Position numbers and translations under genes: made by a program
The notes under the pieces: generated by a model
What the model saw: only the letters and a program-made list of their open reading frames with translations
What the model was told of the DNA's origin: nothing
Database searches by the model: none
In this document: piece after piece, positions 47,053 through 54,945 of the stretch
Numbering within the stretch: position 1 is the stretch's first letter
Layout of the letters: each line of letters opens with the position of its first letter
Assembly (NCBI RefSeq): GCF_000725545.1
Contig: NZ_JNZP01000015.1
Span: forward strand, 1-64,000
Origin: Streptomyces exfoliatus
GTDB lineage: Bacteria > Actinomycetota > Actinomycetes > Streptomycetales > Streptomycetaceae
Direction of reading: 5' to 3'
DNA: 64,000 bases

Positions 47053-47427
47053 ATGAGTGAGCGAGCTCTTCGCGGCACGCGCCTCGTGGTGACGAGCTAC
47101 GAGACCGACCGCGGCATCGATCTGGCCCCGCGCCAGGCGGTGGAGTACGCATGCGAGAAGGGACATCGCTTTGAGATGCCCTTCTCGGTCGAGGCGGAGA
47201 TTCCGCCGGAGTGGGAATGCAAGGTCTGCGGAATCCAGGCACTTCTGGTTGACGGGGACGGACCTGAGGAGAAGAAGGGCAAGCCTGCGCGTACGCACTG
47301 GGACATGCTCATGGAGCGACGCACCCGCGAGGAACTGGAGGAGGTCCTCGCCGAAAGGCTGGCCGTCCTTCGTTCCGGCGCCATGAACATCGCCGTGCAT
47401 CCGCGCGACAGCCGGAAATCCGCCTAG
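47053..47427 (+). CDS. rbpA: RNA polymerase-binding protein RbpA
   Basis: A 124-residue actinobacterial transcription factor that binds the primary sigma factor and RNA polymerase and stimulates initiation, giving some rifampicin tolerance. The zinc ligands of the S. coelicolor protein are all present: Cys34 and His38 in CEKGH, Cys56 and Cys59 in CKVC. The C-terminal sigma-interacting helix region (HWDMLMERRTREELEEVL) is complete. The ATG at 47053 follows GGGAGG. Two promoters, one SigR-type, precede it and a very strong hairpin follows. Confidence 0.97.
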   Translation: MSERALRGTRLVVTSYETDRGIDLAPRQAVEYACEKGHRFEMPFSVEAEIPPEWECKVCGIQALLVDGDGPEEKKGKPARTHWDMLMERRTREELEEVLAERLAVLRSGAMNIAVHPRDSRKSA

Positions 47428-47447
47428 CGGATCTCACCCGGACGAAC

Positions 47448-47496
47448 AACGCCGCGGGGCCCGGTACACGATCTGTGTACCGGGCCCCGCGGCGTT
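47448..47496. terminator. Terminator with 22-bp perfect stem after rbpA
   Basis: Arms 47448-47469 (AACGCCGCGGGG then CCCGGTACAC) and 47475-47496 pair perfectly over 22 bp around a GATCT loop. It lies between convergent rbpA and fxsA and can serve both strands. Confidence 0.93.
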
Positions 47497-47508
47497 CTTC
47501 GTGAGCGG

Positions 47509-48102
47509 TCAGGGAGTCAGGGGCGGGCGGTCCTCGTCGGCCCCGCGCGGGCCCCTGGCGGCGTCCTCGCGGATGACCTCGCCCTGCACGACCTTGCCGT
47601 CGGGGCGGTGGATGCGCGCCTGCTGGAAGGCGTCCTGGAGGCTGCCGGGAGGTGCGGCGTTGATCCGGCGCTCGGCGGCCCTGTCCGCGTACCGCCCGAG
47701 GAAGGAGCGGACCGGAGGGATCAGCAGCAGCAGACCGGCCGCGTCGGAGACCAGGCCGGGGATCATCAGGAGGAGCCCGCCGAGCATCAGGAAGCCGTTG
47801 CGGTCCTCCGCGCCGGTTCGCTCGGGCGCCGTGGGCATCGTGCCGCTCTGCGCTGCGGCCTGGGCCTGCTGGAAGGTGGAGGTGAGGTTGCGGAAGGCAC
47901 GCCGGCCCGCCCGCTTGACGACGGCGGCGCCGAGAACGGCACCGCCGACGAGCAGGGCGAAGACGGTCAGTCCGCCCGCCGCGTCCGCCACCACCGTGAG
48001 CAGCCAGATCTCCAGGACCAGCCAGGCGGCGACGCCGAGCGGAAGGTACGTACGCGCGCGTGAGCGCTTGGGGGCGAGGGGAGGCGGTGCGCCGGTCGTC
48101 AT
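47509..48102 (-). CDS. fxsA: FxsA family membrane protein
   Basis: A 197-residue membrane protein of the FxsA family (name from suppression of phage F exclusion in E. coli). Hydrophobic segments at about 18-60 (two, LPLGVAAWLVLEIWLLTVVA and TVFALLVGGAVLGAAVV) and 100-130 (LMLGGLLLMIPGLVSDAAG). NGFLMLGGLLLMIPGLVSD is the family core. A basic N-terminal and acidic C-terminal extension are added relative to E. coli. It follows ppm1 on the same strand but 97 bases away. Confidence 0.9.
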   Translation of the reverse strand: MTTGAPPPLAPKRSRARTYLPLGVAAWLVLEIWLLTVVADAAGGLTVFALLVGGAVLGAAVVKRAGRRAFRNLTSTFQQAQAAAQSGTMPTAPERTGAEDRNGFLMLGGLLLMIPGLVSDAAGLLLLIPPVRSFLGRYADRAAERRINAAPPGSLQDAFQQARIHRPDGKVVQGEVIREDAARGPRGADEDRPPLTP

Positions 48103-48199
48103 GGCCCCAGTGTGCCTGGGACCCCGCCGGAACGTCGTAAAGGGGGGATCAGGACGTCCGGCAGTGCCCGGGACCGGGAGACCCGGGCCCGGGACGGGT

Positions 48200-48976
48200 T
48201 CAGGAGGGTTTGCGGCCCAGCATCTTGCCGACCTTGTCGGCCCGGGCCGACAGACCCCAGCCGGTGACCCGCCACAGGGCCTCGACGACGATGTTCCGGC
48301 TCATCTTCGAGTCGCCGACCTCGCGCTCCACGAAGGTGATCGGCACCTCGACGACGTGGAAGCCGGCGGCGACCGCGCGGCGGGCCAGGTCGACCTGGAA
48401 GCAGTAGCCGGCCGAGGCCACGTCCTCCAGGCCCAGGCCCTCCAGGGTCTCCTTGCGGAAGGCCCGGTAGCCGCCGGTGACGTCCCGGATCGGCACGTCG
48501 AGCATCACGCGCGAGTAGAGGCTGCCGCCCCGGGAGATGAACTCGCGGGACTTCGGCCAGTTCACGATGCGGCCGCCCGGCACCCAGCGGGAGCCGAGGA
48601 CCAGATCCGCGCCCTTGAGGGCGGTGAGCAGCCGCGGAAGCTCCTCGGGCTGGTGGGAGCCGTCGGCGTCCATCTCGACGAGGACGCCGTAGCCGTGCTC
48701 GATGCCCCACCGGAAGCCGGCGAGGTAGGCGGCGCCGAGCCCCTCCTTGCCCTTGCGGTGCAGGACGTGCACATGGTCGTCGTCGGACGCGAGCTCGTCC
48801 GCGAACTTGCCCGTGCCGTCAGGGCTGTTGTCGTCGGCGACGAGAACATGCGCCTCGGGTACGGCTTCCCGCACCCGCGCGACGATCGGCTTGATGTTCT
48901 CCGCCTCGTTGTAGGTCGGAATGATCACCAAGGCCTTGCCGAGCGGGCCGTAACGCCTCTGGCCACCGTCGTTCAC
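48200..48976 (-). CDS. ppm1: Polyprenol monophosphomannose synthase
   Basis: A 258-residue GT2 enzyme that transfers mannose from GDP-mannose to polyprenyl phosphate, giving the donor for protein O-mannosylation and other cell-envelope mannosylation. IIPTYNEAENI, ADDNSPDGT, and the DxD motif EMDADGSH (Asp103, Asp105) are clear; VLGSRWVPGG and FREVGDSK-like VEREVGDSKMS follow. There is no fused acyltransferase (Lnt) domain, unlike the mycobacterial protein. The GTG at 48976 has AAGGGGC upstream. In S. coelicolor Ppm1 is needed for phage phiC31 infection. Confidence 0.92.
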   Translation of the reverse strand: MNDGGQRRYGPLGKALVIIPTYNEAENIKPIVARVREAVPEAHVLVADDNSPDGTGKFADELASDDDHVHVLHRKGKEGLGAAYLAGFRWGIEHGYGVLVEMDADGSHQPEELPRLLTALKGADLVLGSRWVPGGRIVNWPKSREFISRGGSLYSRVMLDVPIRDVTGGYRAFRKETLEGLGLEDVASAGYCFQVDLARRAVAAGFHVVEVPITFVEREVGDSKMSRNIVVEALWRVTGWGLSARADKVGKMLGRKPS

Positions 48977-49453
48977 TACTGCCCCTTCGGATACATACGC
49001 AGGCCCCCACCATAGCGAGGTCCTCGGAGTGCTCCGGCGCGGCGGTCGCCCGGGGCGGCCGAGGTTGCGGTACAGGGGGGCGTGCGGGCGGGGCGGTCGG
49101 CGCCGTCCACGTGCGGTGCGGGGCCCGGCGTCCTTCGGTCCGACCTGGGATCCGCCGGCTGCGGATCGACCGAGAGCCGTTGTCTACTGAACATCCGGGC
49201 CCCACCCGGGTCGCACCTTCCGCCGGAGAAACCTTCCCTCGCGGCCGAGGCGCGGGCGGCGTTCGGCGAGTGCGGGGAGGCGCTCCGGTCGGACGTCCTG
49301 TGGTGGACGCGGAGAACCTACCCGCCCCTGCCGGTCGACTGTCAACACCCGCTTGACCTGCGAATACGCCCCAAAAGGCCAGGCCGGAGGGGAAGATCCG
49401 CAGGTCGGGGACAAGGGTGCGGAACGAGGTCCCGAGGGGGACATATCCCTACA
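48977..49453. other. Gene-free stretch upstream of ppm1
   Basis: These 477 bases separate the ppm1 start from the end of the amidohydrolase gene, both on the minus strand. The ppm1 promoter must be here, but no hexamer pair stands out. Open frames are present on both strands but have no ribosome sites or recognisable products. No RNA-like hairpin is evident. Confidence 0.5.
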
Positions 49454-51097
49454 TCACTCGTTCGGCCGTACGAACACCGTCTGCCCGTGCACGACCGTAC
49501 GCAGACAGACGGGGAGGTCGCGGCCGGGCGACAGATCGGGCAGACCGGGCGTCCCGGACCGGGGGTCGGTCGACCAGCGGGCCACCCTGTCGTCGGGGGC
49601 CTGGACCACGAGTTCCTCGGTGCGCCAGACCGCGTAGTCGGCGGGCGCACCGGGGACGAGCGTCCCGGCGTCGTCCCGCCCCACGGCGCGCCAGCCGCCC
49701 CGCGTGTGGGCGGTGAAGGCGGCCCGGGCGGAGATCCGGTGCTCGGAGGTGCGGTGGAAGGCGGCGGCCCGGACGGTGCCCCAGGGGTCGAGCGGGGTGA
49801 CCGGGCTGTCGGAACCGAAGGCCAGCGGCACACCGGCACGGAGCAGCGCCGCGTACGGGTTGAGGGTCCTGGCCCGCTCGGCGCCGAGCCGGTCGGCGTA
49901 CATGCCCTCCTCGCCGCCCCAGAGCGCGTCGAAGGCGGGCTGGACCGAGGCGGTCAGACCGAGCTCGGCGAAGGCCGCGATCGTCTCGGGGGTGAGCATC
50001 TCGACGTGCTCGACGCGGTGCCGGGCCGCCCGGATCCTGGCCAGGCCGAGCTTCTCCGCGGCGGCCCTGACGCCCTCGACGACGGCGGTCACGGCGGCGT
50101 CGCCGATGGCGTGGAAACCGGCCTGGAGGCCCGCCTCGGTGCAGGCCACGACGTGGAGGGCGACGGTGGCCGCGTCGAGGTGGGCGGCTCCGGTGTGGGT
50201 GGCGTCGGCGTGGTCGGCGTAGGGCTCGTGGAGGCAGGCCGTGTGGGAGCCGAGGGAGCCGTCGGCGAACAGGTCACCGGCCGCGCCCAGGGCGCCGAGG
50301 GCGCGGGCCCGCTCGACGTCGAGGTCGGCCCAGTAGCCGACGACGCGTGGACCTGGCTCGTCGCGGGCCAGGTCCAGGAGGCCGGTGAAGTCCTCCTCGG
50401 AGGAGATCTGCGGGCCGCCGCACTCGTGCACGGTGCCGATGCCGAGGGAGGCGGCACGCGCGCGTGCGGCGCGCTGGGCCTCGGTGCGCTGGCGCGCGGA
50501 GACGGCGCCGAAGGCGGCGGCGCGCACGGCGTGGTGGGCGTCGCCGGTGAGCGGCCGCTGTCCGTCGTGGAAGCCGTCCAGGTCCCGGACGCCGGGGACG
50601 AGGTCCAGGAGCGCGGTGGTGACGACGGCCGAGTGGACGTCGATCCGGGTGAGGTAGAGCGGCCGGCCGCCGGTCAGCCCGTCGAGTTCGGCACGGGTGA
50701 GCGGCCGGCGCTCGGGCCAGCGGGAGGCGTCCCAGCCGTGGCCGATGAGGATGCGGTCCTCGGGGCGGGCGGCGGCGTGGGAGCGGATCAGCTCCGCCGC
50801 CTCCGCGAGCGAGGCGGCGGAGGACAGGTCGAGCCCGGTGAGGGCGAAGCCGGTGGCCGTGGTGTGCACATGGGCGTCGACGAAGGCCGGGGTGACGAGC
50901 GCGCCCTCCAGGTCGACCACCTCGTCCACGCCGGAGGCGAAGGCGTCGGCCGCGCCCTCCGAGCCGACCCAGGCGACGTGCCCGCGCTCCACGACCATGG
51001 CGGTGGCGAAGGGGTCGGCGGGGCTGTGGACTTCTCCACCGCGCAGCAGCACGGTGCGGTGTTCGCCGGGAGACGCAGCAGGCGTGGACTCACTCAT
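49454..51097 (-). CDS. YtcJ-like amidohydrolase
   Basis: A 547-residue metal-dependent hydrolase of the amidohydrolase superfamily. FVDAHVHT supplies the HxH metal ligands (His76, His78); HRVEHVEML, FHAIGDAAV and FGSDSPVTPLDPW are further barrel-end motifs of the YtcJ branch. It is cytoplasmic. Substrate unknown; N-substituted formamides or cyclic amides are typical. The ATG at 51097 is well placed. The Lrp-type regulator gene ends 59 bases upstream on the same strand, so co-transcription is possible. Confidence 0.87.
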   Translation of the reverse strand: MSESTPAASPGEHRTVLLRGGEVHSPADPFATAMVVERGHVAWVGSEGAADAFASGVDEVVDLEGALVTPAFVDAHVHTTATGFALTGLDLSSAASLAEAAELIRSHAAARPEDRILIGHGWDASRWPERRPLTRAELDGLTGGRPLYLTRIDVHSAVVTTALLDLVPGVRDLDGFHDGQRPLTGDAHHAVRAAAFGAVSARQRTEAQRAARARAASLGIGTVHECGGPQISSEEDFTGLLDLARDEPGPRVVGYWADLDVERARALGALGAAGDLFADGSLGSHTACLHEPYADHADATHTGAAHLDAATVALHVVACTEAGLQAGFHAIGDAAVTAVVEGVRAAAEKLGLARIRAARHRVEHVEMLTPETIAAFAELGLTASVQPAFDALWGGEEGMYADRLGAERARTLNPYAALLRAGVPLAFGSDSPVTPLDPWGTVRAAAFHRTSEHRISARAAFTAHTRGGWRAVGRDDAGTLVPGAPADYAVWRTEELVVQAPDDRVARWSTDPRSGTPGLPDLSPGRDLPVCLRTVVHGQTVFVRPNE

Positions 51098-51156
51098 GCG
51101 ACCAGGCTAGGACCTGGAGGGACCCGGTTTGTCCGGCAGGTCCCCCCTGGGGCACG

Positions 51157-51597
51157 TCAGACGCGCGGCGGCCTCGCCTCGTACGGCGTGGACAGGACCA
51201 CCGTGGTGCGGCTGGAGACCCCGGCCTGGGTGCGAATGCGGCTGAGCAGGTGCTCCAGCTCCAGCGGGGTGGCGACGCGGACCTTGAGGATGTAGTTCTC
51301 GTCGCCCGCGACGCTGTGGCAGGCCTCGATCTCCGGGATGTCGGCGAGCCGGTCGGGGGTGTCGTCGGGGGCGCTGGGGTCGAAGGGTTTGACCGAGATG
51401 AAGGCGGTCAGCGGCAGGCCCACGGCCTCCGGGTCGACGACGGCGGCGTAGCCGCGGATGACTCCGCGCTGCTCCAGGCGGCGGACGCGCTGATGCACCG
51501 CCGACGTGGACAGGCCGGTGGCCTTGCCCAGGTCGGTGTAGCTCATGCGCCCGTCCTTGACGAGCAACTCCACGATCTGACGATCCAGCTCCTCCAT
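51157..51597 (-). CDS. Lrp/AsnC family regulator
   Basis: A 146-residue regulator. The helix-turn-helix lies at about 1-50 (RQIVELLVKDGRMSYTDLGK, LSTSAVHQRVRRLEQRGVI) and the RAM ligand-binding domain at 60-140 (HSVAGDENYILKVRVATPLE). Such proteins sense amino acids and form octamers. Its target could be the adjacent amidohydrolase or its own gene. The ATG at 51597 begins the family N-terminus. Confidence 0.93.
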   Translation of the reverse strand: MEELDRQIVELLVKDGRMSYTDLGKATGLSTSAVHQRVRRLEQRGVIRGYAAVVDPEAVGLPLTAFISVKPFDPSAPDDTPDRLADIPEIEACHSVAGDENYILKVRVATPLELEHLLSRIRTQAGVSSRTTVVLSTPYEARPPRV

Positions 51598-51822
51598 GCG
51601 GTGACCCTATTGCTCCGGGAGGGGCGGGGCACCGCCGGGGTGGACCGCTATCGGCCGGTATGGGCAGCCACGGGGCACCTGCGACAGGCATGTGACGAAC
51701 GCCACAGGTTTGCGTCAGGCCCGGGAAGCCGTCACACGGTTATGCGGACGGCCGCATGGGAAGTGCTTGCTGTGGTCGGGGCCGTACAGAGTCGGCCGAC
51801 CCACCCGAGGGGGAGATTCTCC

Positions 51823-52191
51823 ATGCAGGAGCCTGTTGATTCGGTCGAGACGTCCGACGAGCTCGACGCGTACGACACCTTTGAGATGTTCCGGGTCATC
51901 TGCCCGGAGTGCGTGCAGCCCATCGCGCTGCTCGCGGACGAGGACGTGCTTCCGGAGCACGCGCTCTGCCCGACGCCGTGGAACCCCTTCGTCCTGACGG
52001 TGTGCCCGGGCACGGGCCTGTCGGCGACCGAGGCCCGCCCGGCCGACGAGACCCTGGAGCTCCAGGAGCAGGACACCGCGCTCCTCCTGACGCTGCCCCA
52101 GGGCCTCGACTGGCGCACGCAGCCCTTCTCGCACGTGGGCGGTCCGGGCTCGCGTCCGATGCGGGTGCCGCAGATGCGGCGCGCGGCCTAG
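51823..52191 (+). CDS. Small conserved protein with CPEC motif, 122 aa
   Basis: I do not recognise a named family. The protein begins acidic (MQEPVDSVETSDELDAYDTF), has CPEC (about 26-29) and later Cys in ALCPTPW and TVCPGTG, so a zinc site is possible. The tail is basic. The ATG at 51823 follows GGGGGAG. Codon use is typical. It stands alone, converging on the phosphotransferase gene with only 34 bases between. Confidence 0.75.
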   Translation: MQEPVDSVETSDELDAYDTFEMFRVICPECVQPIALLADEDVLPEHALCPTPWNPFVLTVCPGTGLSATEARPADETLELQEQDTALLLTLPQGLDWRTQPFSHVGGPGSRPMRVPQMRRAA

Positions 52192-52225
52192 CGCCTTTCG
52201 TCTGGATCACGCCGGGGGCGCGGGC

Positions 52226-53314
52226 TCACCAGTAGCGTCCCCGCACCATCGCCGCCAGGGTGGCGTGGTGCAGGATCAGGCCGTCGGGGTCCGCGGGTAC
52301 CGCGGCCTCGCCGAAGTGGACCTGGCGGTACGCGATCCTGAGCATGACGATCGCGTGCCGCAGTGCCGCGTAGAGGGTGTGGAACTCCATGTCGCGCGGG
52401 GTGTGTCCGGTCAGTTCCGCGTACCTCCGCTCGACGGCGTCACGGCGCAGGAGGCCGGGCAGTCCCGGCTGGCCGAAGCCCACGGTCAGGTCCTGGAAGA
52501 AGCGGTGGAGGTAGACCGTCCAGCCGAGGTCGACCTCGCGCGGGACGCAGGCCGCCATCTCCCAGTCGAGCACGGCGGCGGGGGTGAAGCCGTCGTAGAC
52601 GATGTTCCCGATGCGCGCGTCGCCCCAGCCGAGCACGGCCGGCCCCTCGTCGGCCGGCCAGTGCGCCTCCAGCCAGTCGAAGGCCGACTCGATGAGCGGT
52701 GAGGGGGCGACCCCGTCCACCACCCAGGCGTAGTAGGCGCGTTGGGCCTCGACGTGGCGGCGCAGCGGGGTTCCGGCGCCGTCCGGCAGAAGGAACTCGG
52801 CCTCCTTCACCGGGAACTGGTCGTGCAGCCGCGCGAGCACGGAGACGGACTCCGCTTCGAGCAGGGCGCGTTCGGCATCGGTGGCGCCGTGGAGCCAGTT
52901 CCCCTCGTACGTGTAGGGCATGACGTCCGGCGGGACGCGGCCCTCGGCGCGGGCCATCACGAAGAAGGGGGCTCCGAGCGGTCCGGGGTCCTCCTCCAGC
53001 CAGAGCACGCGCGGGACGGGCACGTCGGTGTGCTCGCCGACCAGCCGCATGACCCGGTGCTGGCGCGCCATGTCGTACACGGGGAAGACGGTGTACGCGT
53101 CGGGGTCGGCGGCCAGGCGCAGGGCGCAGCCGCGGACGGGGGCGTCGGGGTGGTGGAGGTCGAAGAGCAGGGTCTCGCTGGACATGCCGTTGGTGCCGGG
53201 GACGGCGAGCCCTGTGACGCGGGCGCCGGGCAGGTGACGGTCCAGCCAGACCGTCAGGCGGCGGCCGAGCTCCTCGGGTTCCCGGGTGGTGGTGCGGGGG
53301 CGCGGTGTGGTCAA
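52226..53314 (-). CDS. APH-family phosphotransferase (ACAD10/FadE36-like)
   Basis: A 362-residue kinase-fold protein related to aminoglycoside phosphotransferases. The catalytic loop is GWGDARIGN (Asp232, Asn237; the usual HGD is replaced by WGD) and the metal site is LDWEMA (Asp250). This subgroup, close to the phosphotransferase part of human ACAD10, is often near acyl-CoA dehydrogenase genes and is thought to phosphorylate hydroxy-acids or hydroxyacyl-CoAs. An acyl-CoA dehydrogenase gene lies 1.6 kb away. The start is TTG at 53314 with GAGGAG upstream, ten bases after the lipocalin-like gene. Confidence 0.85.
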   Translation of the reverse strand: MTTPRPRTTTREPEELGRRLTVWLDRHLPGARVTGLAVPGTNGMSSETLLFDLHHPDAPVRGCALRLAADPDAYTVFPVYDMARQHRVMRLVGEHTDVPVPRVLWLEEDPGPLGAPFFVMARAEGRVPPDVMPYTYEGNWLHGATDAERALLEAESVSVLARLHDQFPVKEAEFLLPDGAGTPLRRHVEAQRAYYAWVVDGVAPSPLIESAFDWLEAHWPADEGPAVLGWGDARIGNIVYDGFTPAAVLDWEMAACVPREVDLGWTVYLHRFFQDLTVGFGQPGLPGLLRRDAVERRYAELTGHTPRDMEFHTLYAALRHAIVMLRIAYRQVHFGEAAVPADPDGLILHHATLAAMVRGRYW

Positions 53315-53324
53315 GGGGGTCTCC

Positions 53325-54461
53325 TCAGAGGGCCGTTGACGTGTGTTCGGCGAATCCGCTGGGGTCGTGGCGGCCGAAGGAGCCGTGTTCGAAGATGCCG
53401 TAGCCGGTGTGGCCGTCGAGGGTGAAGCGGGCGGCGTGGTCGGTGACGCCGTACGCGGCCATGGGGTGGGCGGTGGGGTCGGAGAGGTCGTAGACGCGCC
53501 GGTCGGTCCAGCCGCGGCCCTGCCAGGTGCCGTGCTGCCAGTCGGTGGCGGGCGGATAGCCGGCGCCGACCGCGAGCGGGGAGGAGGCGAGGATCTCGAC
53601 GCCGACCTCCAGGGGCTTTCCGGTCGGGTCGGTGAGGTGGACGGTGGCCCGTTCGGGGTGGCGGGTGCCGCTGCGGTACGTGATCTCGGTGCGGGGCCAG
53701 CCGAGTTGGGTGTCGCGGTGGCCGTCGCGTACGAGCAGGGCCTCGCTGAGGGTGCGGTAGCCGTCGGCGTCCTCCTGTGTGACGACCATGAGGAAGCGGT
53801 CCTCGAAGCGCATGGGGATCCAGAGCCAGTGGAAGCCCTCGGGCCGGAACTCGGCGGCCCGGCCGGGCTCTTCGCCGGGGATCGGACGGACTCCCCAGCT
53901 GCGGTCGCGGGTGCCGGTCCACTCCCCCGGGGTGACCGTGAACTCCTCGCCGTCGGCCCTGATCGTGCCCGTGCAGTGGCCGGCCTGGACGAAGCGGCGG
54001 CCTTCGAGGGTGAGCCGCCCGCCGTGGCGCTGGGTGTGGTGGGGCTCCCAGACGGTGGGGAAGTCGCCGGTCCAGTGGAGGTCGTAGGAGAGCCCGTCGG
54101 GGTCGCCGGGGTCGGCGGCGCAGCGCAGGGAGAGGCGCTTGAGGGGTTCGTCGACGGTGAGGGAGAACGGGCCGACGGAGAGGTTCATCCGGTCGTCGCC
54201 GAGGGCGTCGGATGCCCGGACGGCGTGCAGCCGGTCGCCGGTCCTGAGGGTGGCGTAGGCGTCGATGACGCCGGTGTTGGGGTAGACGCCGAGGCCGGCG
54301 ATGAGGAGGGCGCGGCCCGTGTGGTCGAAGACGTGGAAGATGCACCGGTCGTAGGCGTTGCGGTCGCCGCTGACGTGGTGCTTCATCGAGAGCGGGGCCT
54401 GGTGCACGGGGTATTCGTCGAGGGGGACGGGCCGGTCGTCGACGTGCCGGTGCGCGGACAT
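53325..54461 (-). CDS. AttH/CrtC-like lipocalin-fold protein, 378 aa
   Basis: The protein looks like a double lipocalin of the AttH/CrtC superfamily: FHVFDHTGRALLIAGLGVYP, AVRASDALGDDRMNLSVGPF, GTRDRSWGVRPI and FHWLWIPMRFEDRFLMVV are alternating beta-strand and aromatic-rich blocks. GTRDRSWGVRP is strongly conserved in the steroid and lipid relatives. It probably binds or transforms a lipid. The ATG at 54461 follows a perfect AGGAGG. It forms an operon with the phosphotransferase, led by a CTGACG-N3-CGTCAG operator. Confidence 0.7.
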   Translation of the reverse strand: MSAHRHVDDRPVPLDEYPVHQAPLSMKHHVSGDRNAYDRCIFHVFDHTGRALLIAGLGVYPNTGVIDAYATLRTGDRLHAVRASDALGDDRMNLSVGPFSLTVDEPLKRLSLRCAADPGDPDGLSYDLHWTGDFPTVWEPHHTQRHGGRLTLEGRRFVQAGHCTGTIRADGEEFTVTPGEWTGTRDRSWGVRPIPGEEPGRAAEFRPEGFHWLWIPMRFEDRFLMVVTQEDADGYRTLSEALLVRDGHRDTQLGWPRTEITYRSGTRHPERATVHLTDPTGKPLEVGVEILASSPLAVGAGYPPATDWQHGTWQGRGWTDRRVYDLSDPTAHPMAAYGVTDHAARFTLDGHTGYGIFEHGSFGRHDPSGFAEHTSTAL

Positions 54462-54493
54462 GGCTGGCCTCCTGGGAGCTCGCGCGAGAGAAC

Positions 54494-54508
54494 CTGACGG
54501 TACGTCAG
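54494..54508. promoter_or_regulatory. Palindromic operator CTGACG-GTA-CGTCAG
   Basis: A perfect 6-bp inverted repeat with a 3-base centre lies 33 bases before the lipocalin-like gene. It shares its core with TCTGACG-CTT-CGTCAGA at 12616-12632. Confidence 0.65.
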
Positions 54509-54609
54509 CTCTGCCCGGCGCGACCAGAGTCGTGCAGCGGGTACCGGGCGAACTGCCGCTCGAATCCGTTCGGGGGTGACCACGGCCGCCGGGGCGCGTT
54601 GGTCCGGGC

Positions 54610-54945
54610 ATGACCACGCTGTACACCACTCCCAGCGGGTTCGGTCGGCATCGGCAGGCTGAGCCGCGCACTGAAGAATCGGTTCATCAGTCGGCGCCGA
54701 CCCCCGCGCCGACGACACCGCCCGCGCCTGTCCCCGTACCCGTGCCGGCACAGGCGCCCGCCCCGCACCCCGTCGCAGCCGACCCGCCCATCTTCAAGGC
54801 CGTGCTCTCGCTCTGGGCGAGCCAGGGCCGCACCCTCCCGGGCCATCGCGACCACGAGTGGGCCCGGCTCGCCGCCGGCCCGGTCTGGGCGGACCGCACG
54901 GTGCGCGTCAGCGGGATTCTGGTCCGACCAGGTGACGGGCGATGA
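54610..54945 (+). CDS. Small hypothetical protein, 111 aa
   Basis: The first 58 residues are Pro/Thr/Ala-rich; the rest (IFKAVLSLWASQGRTLPGHR, DHEWARLAAGPVWADR) has ordered composition and strong GC3, unlike a chance frame. No family is recognised. The ribosome site before the ATG at 54610 is poor. The last 38 bases overlap the 3' end of the convergent acyl-CoA dehydrogenase gene. It is likely real but the start is uncertain. Confidence 0.5.
   Translation: MTTLYTTPSGFGRHRQAEPRTEESVHQSAPTPAPTTPPAPVPVPVPAQAPAPHPVAADPPIFKAVLSLWASQGRTLPGHRDHEWARLAAGPVWADRTVRVSGILVRPGDGR

Noticed and set aside
48976..49194. Short open frame upstream of ppm1 on the minus strand
   Set aside because: Arg/Pro/Ala-rich, no ribosome site, no recognisable domain; treated as non-coding.
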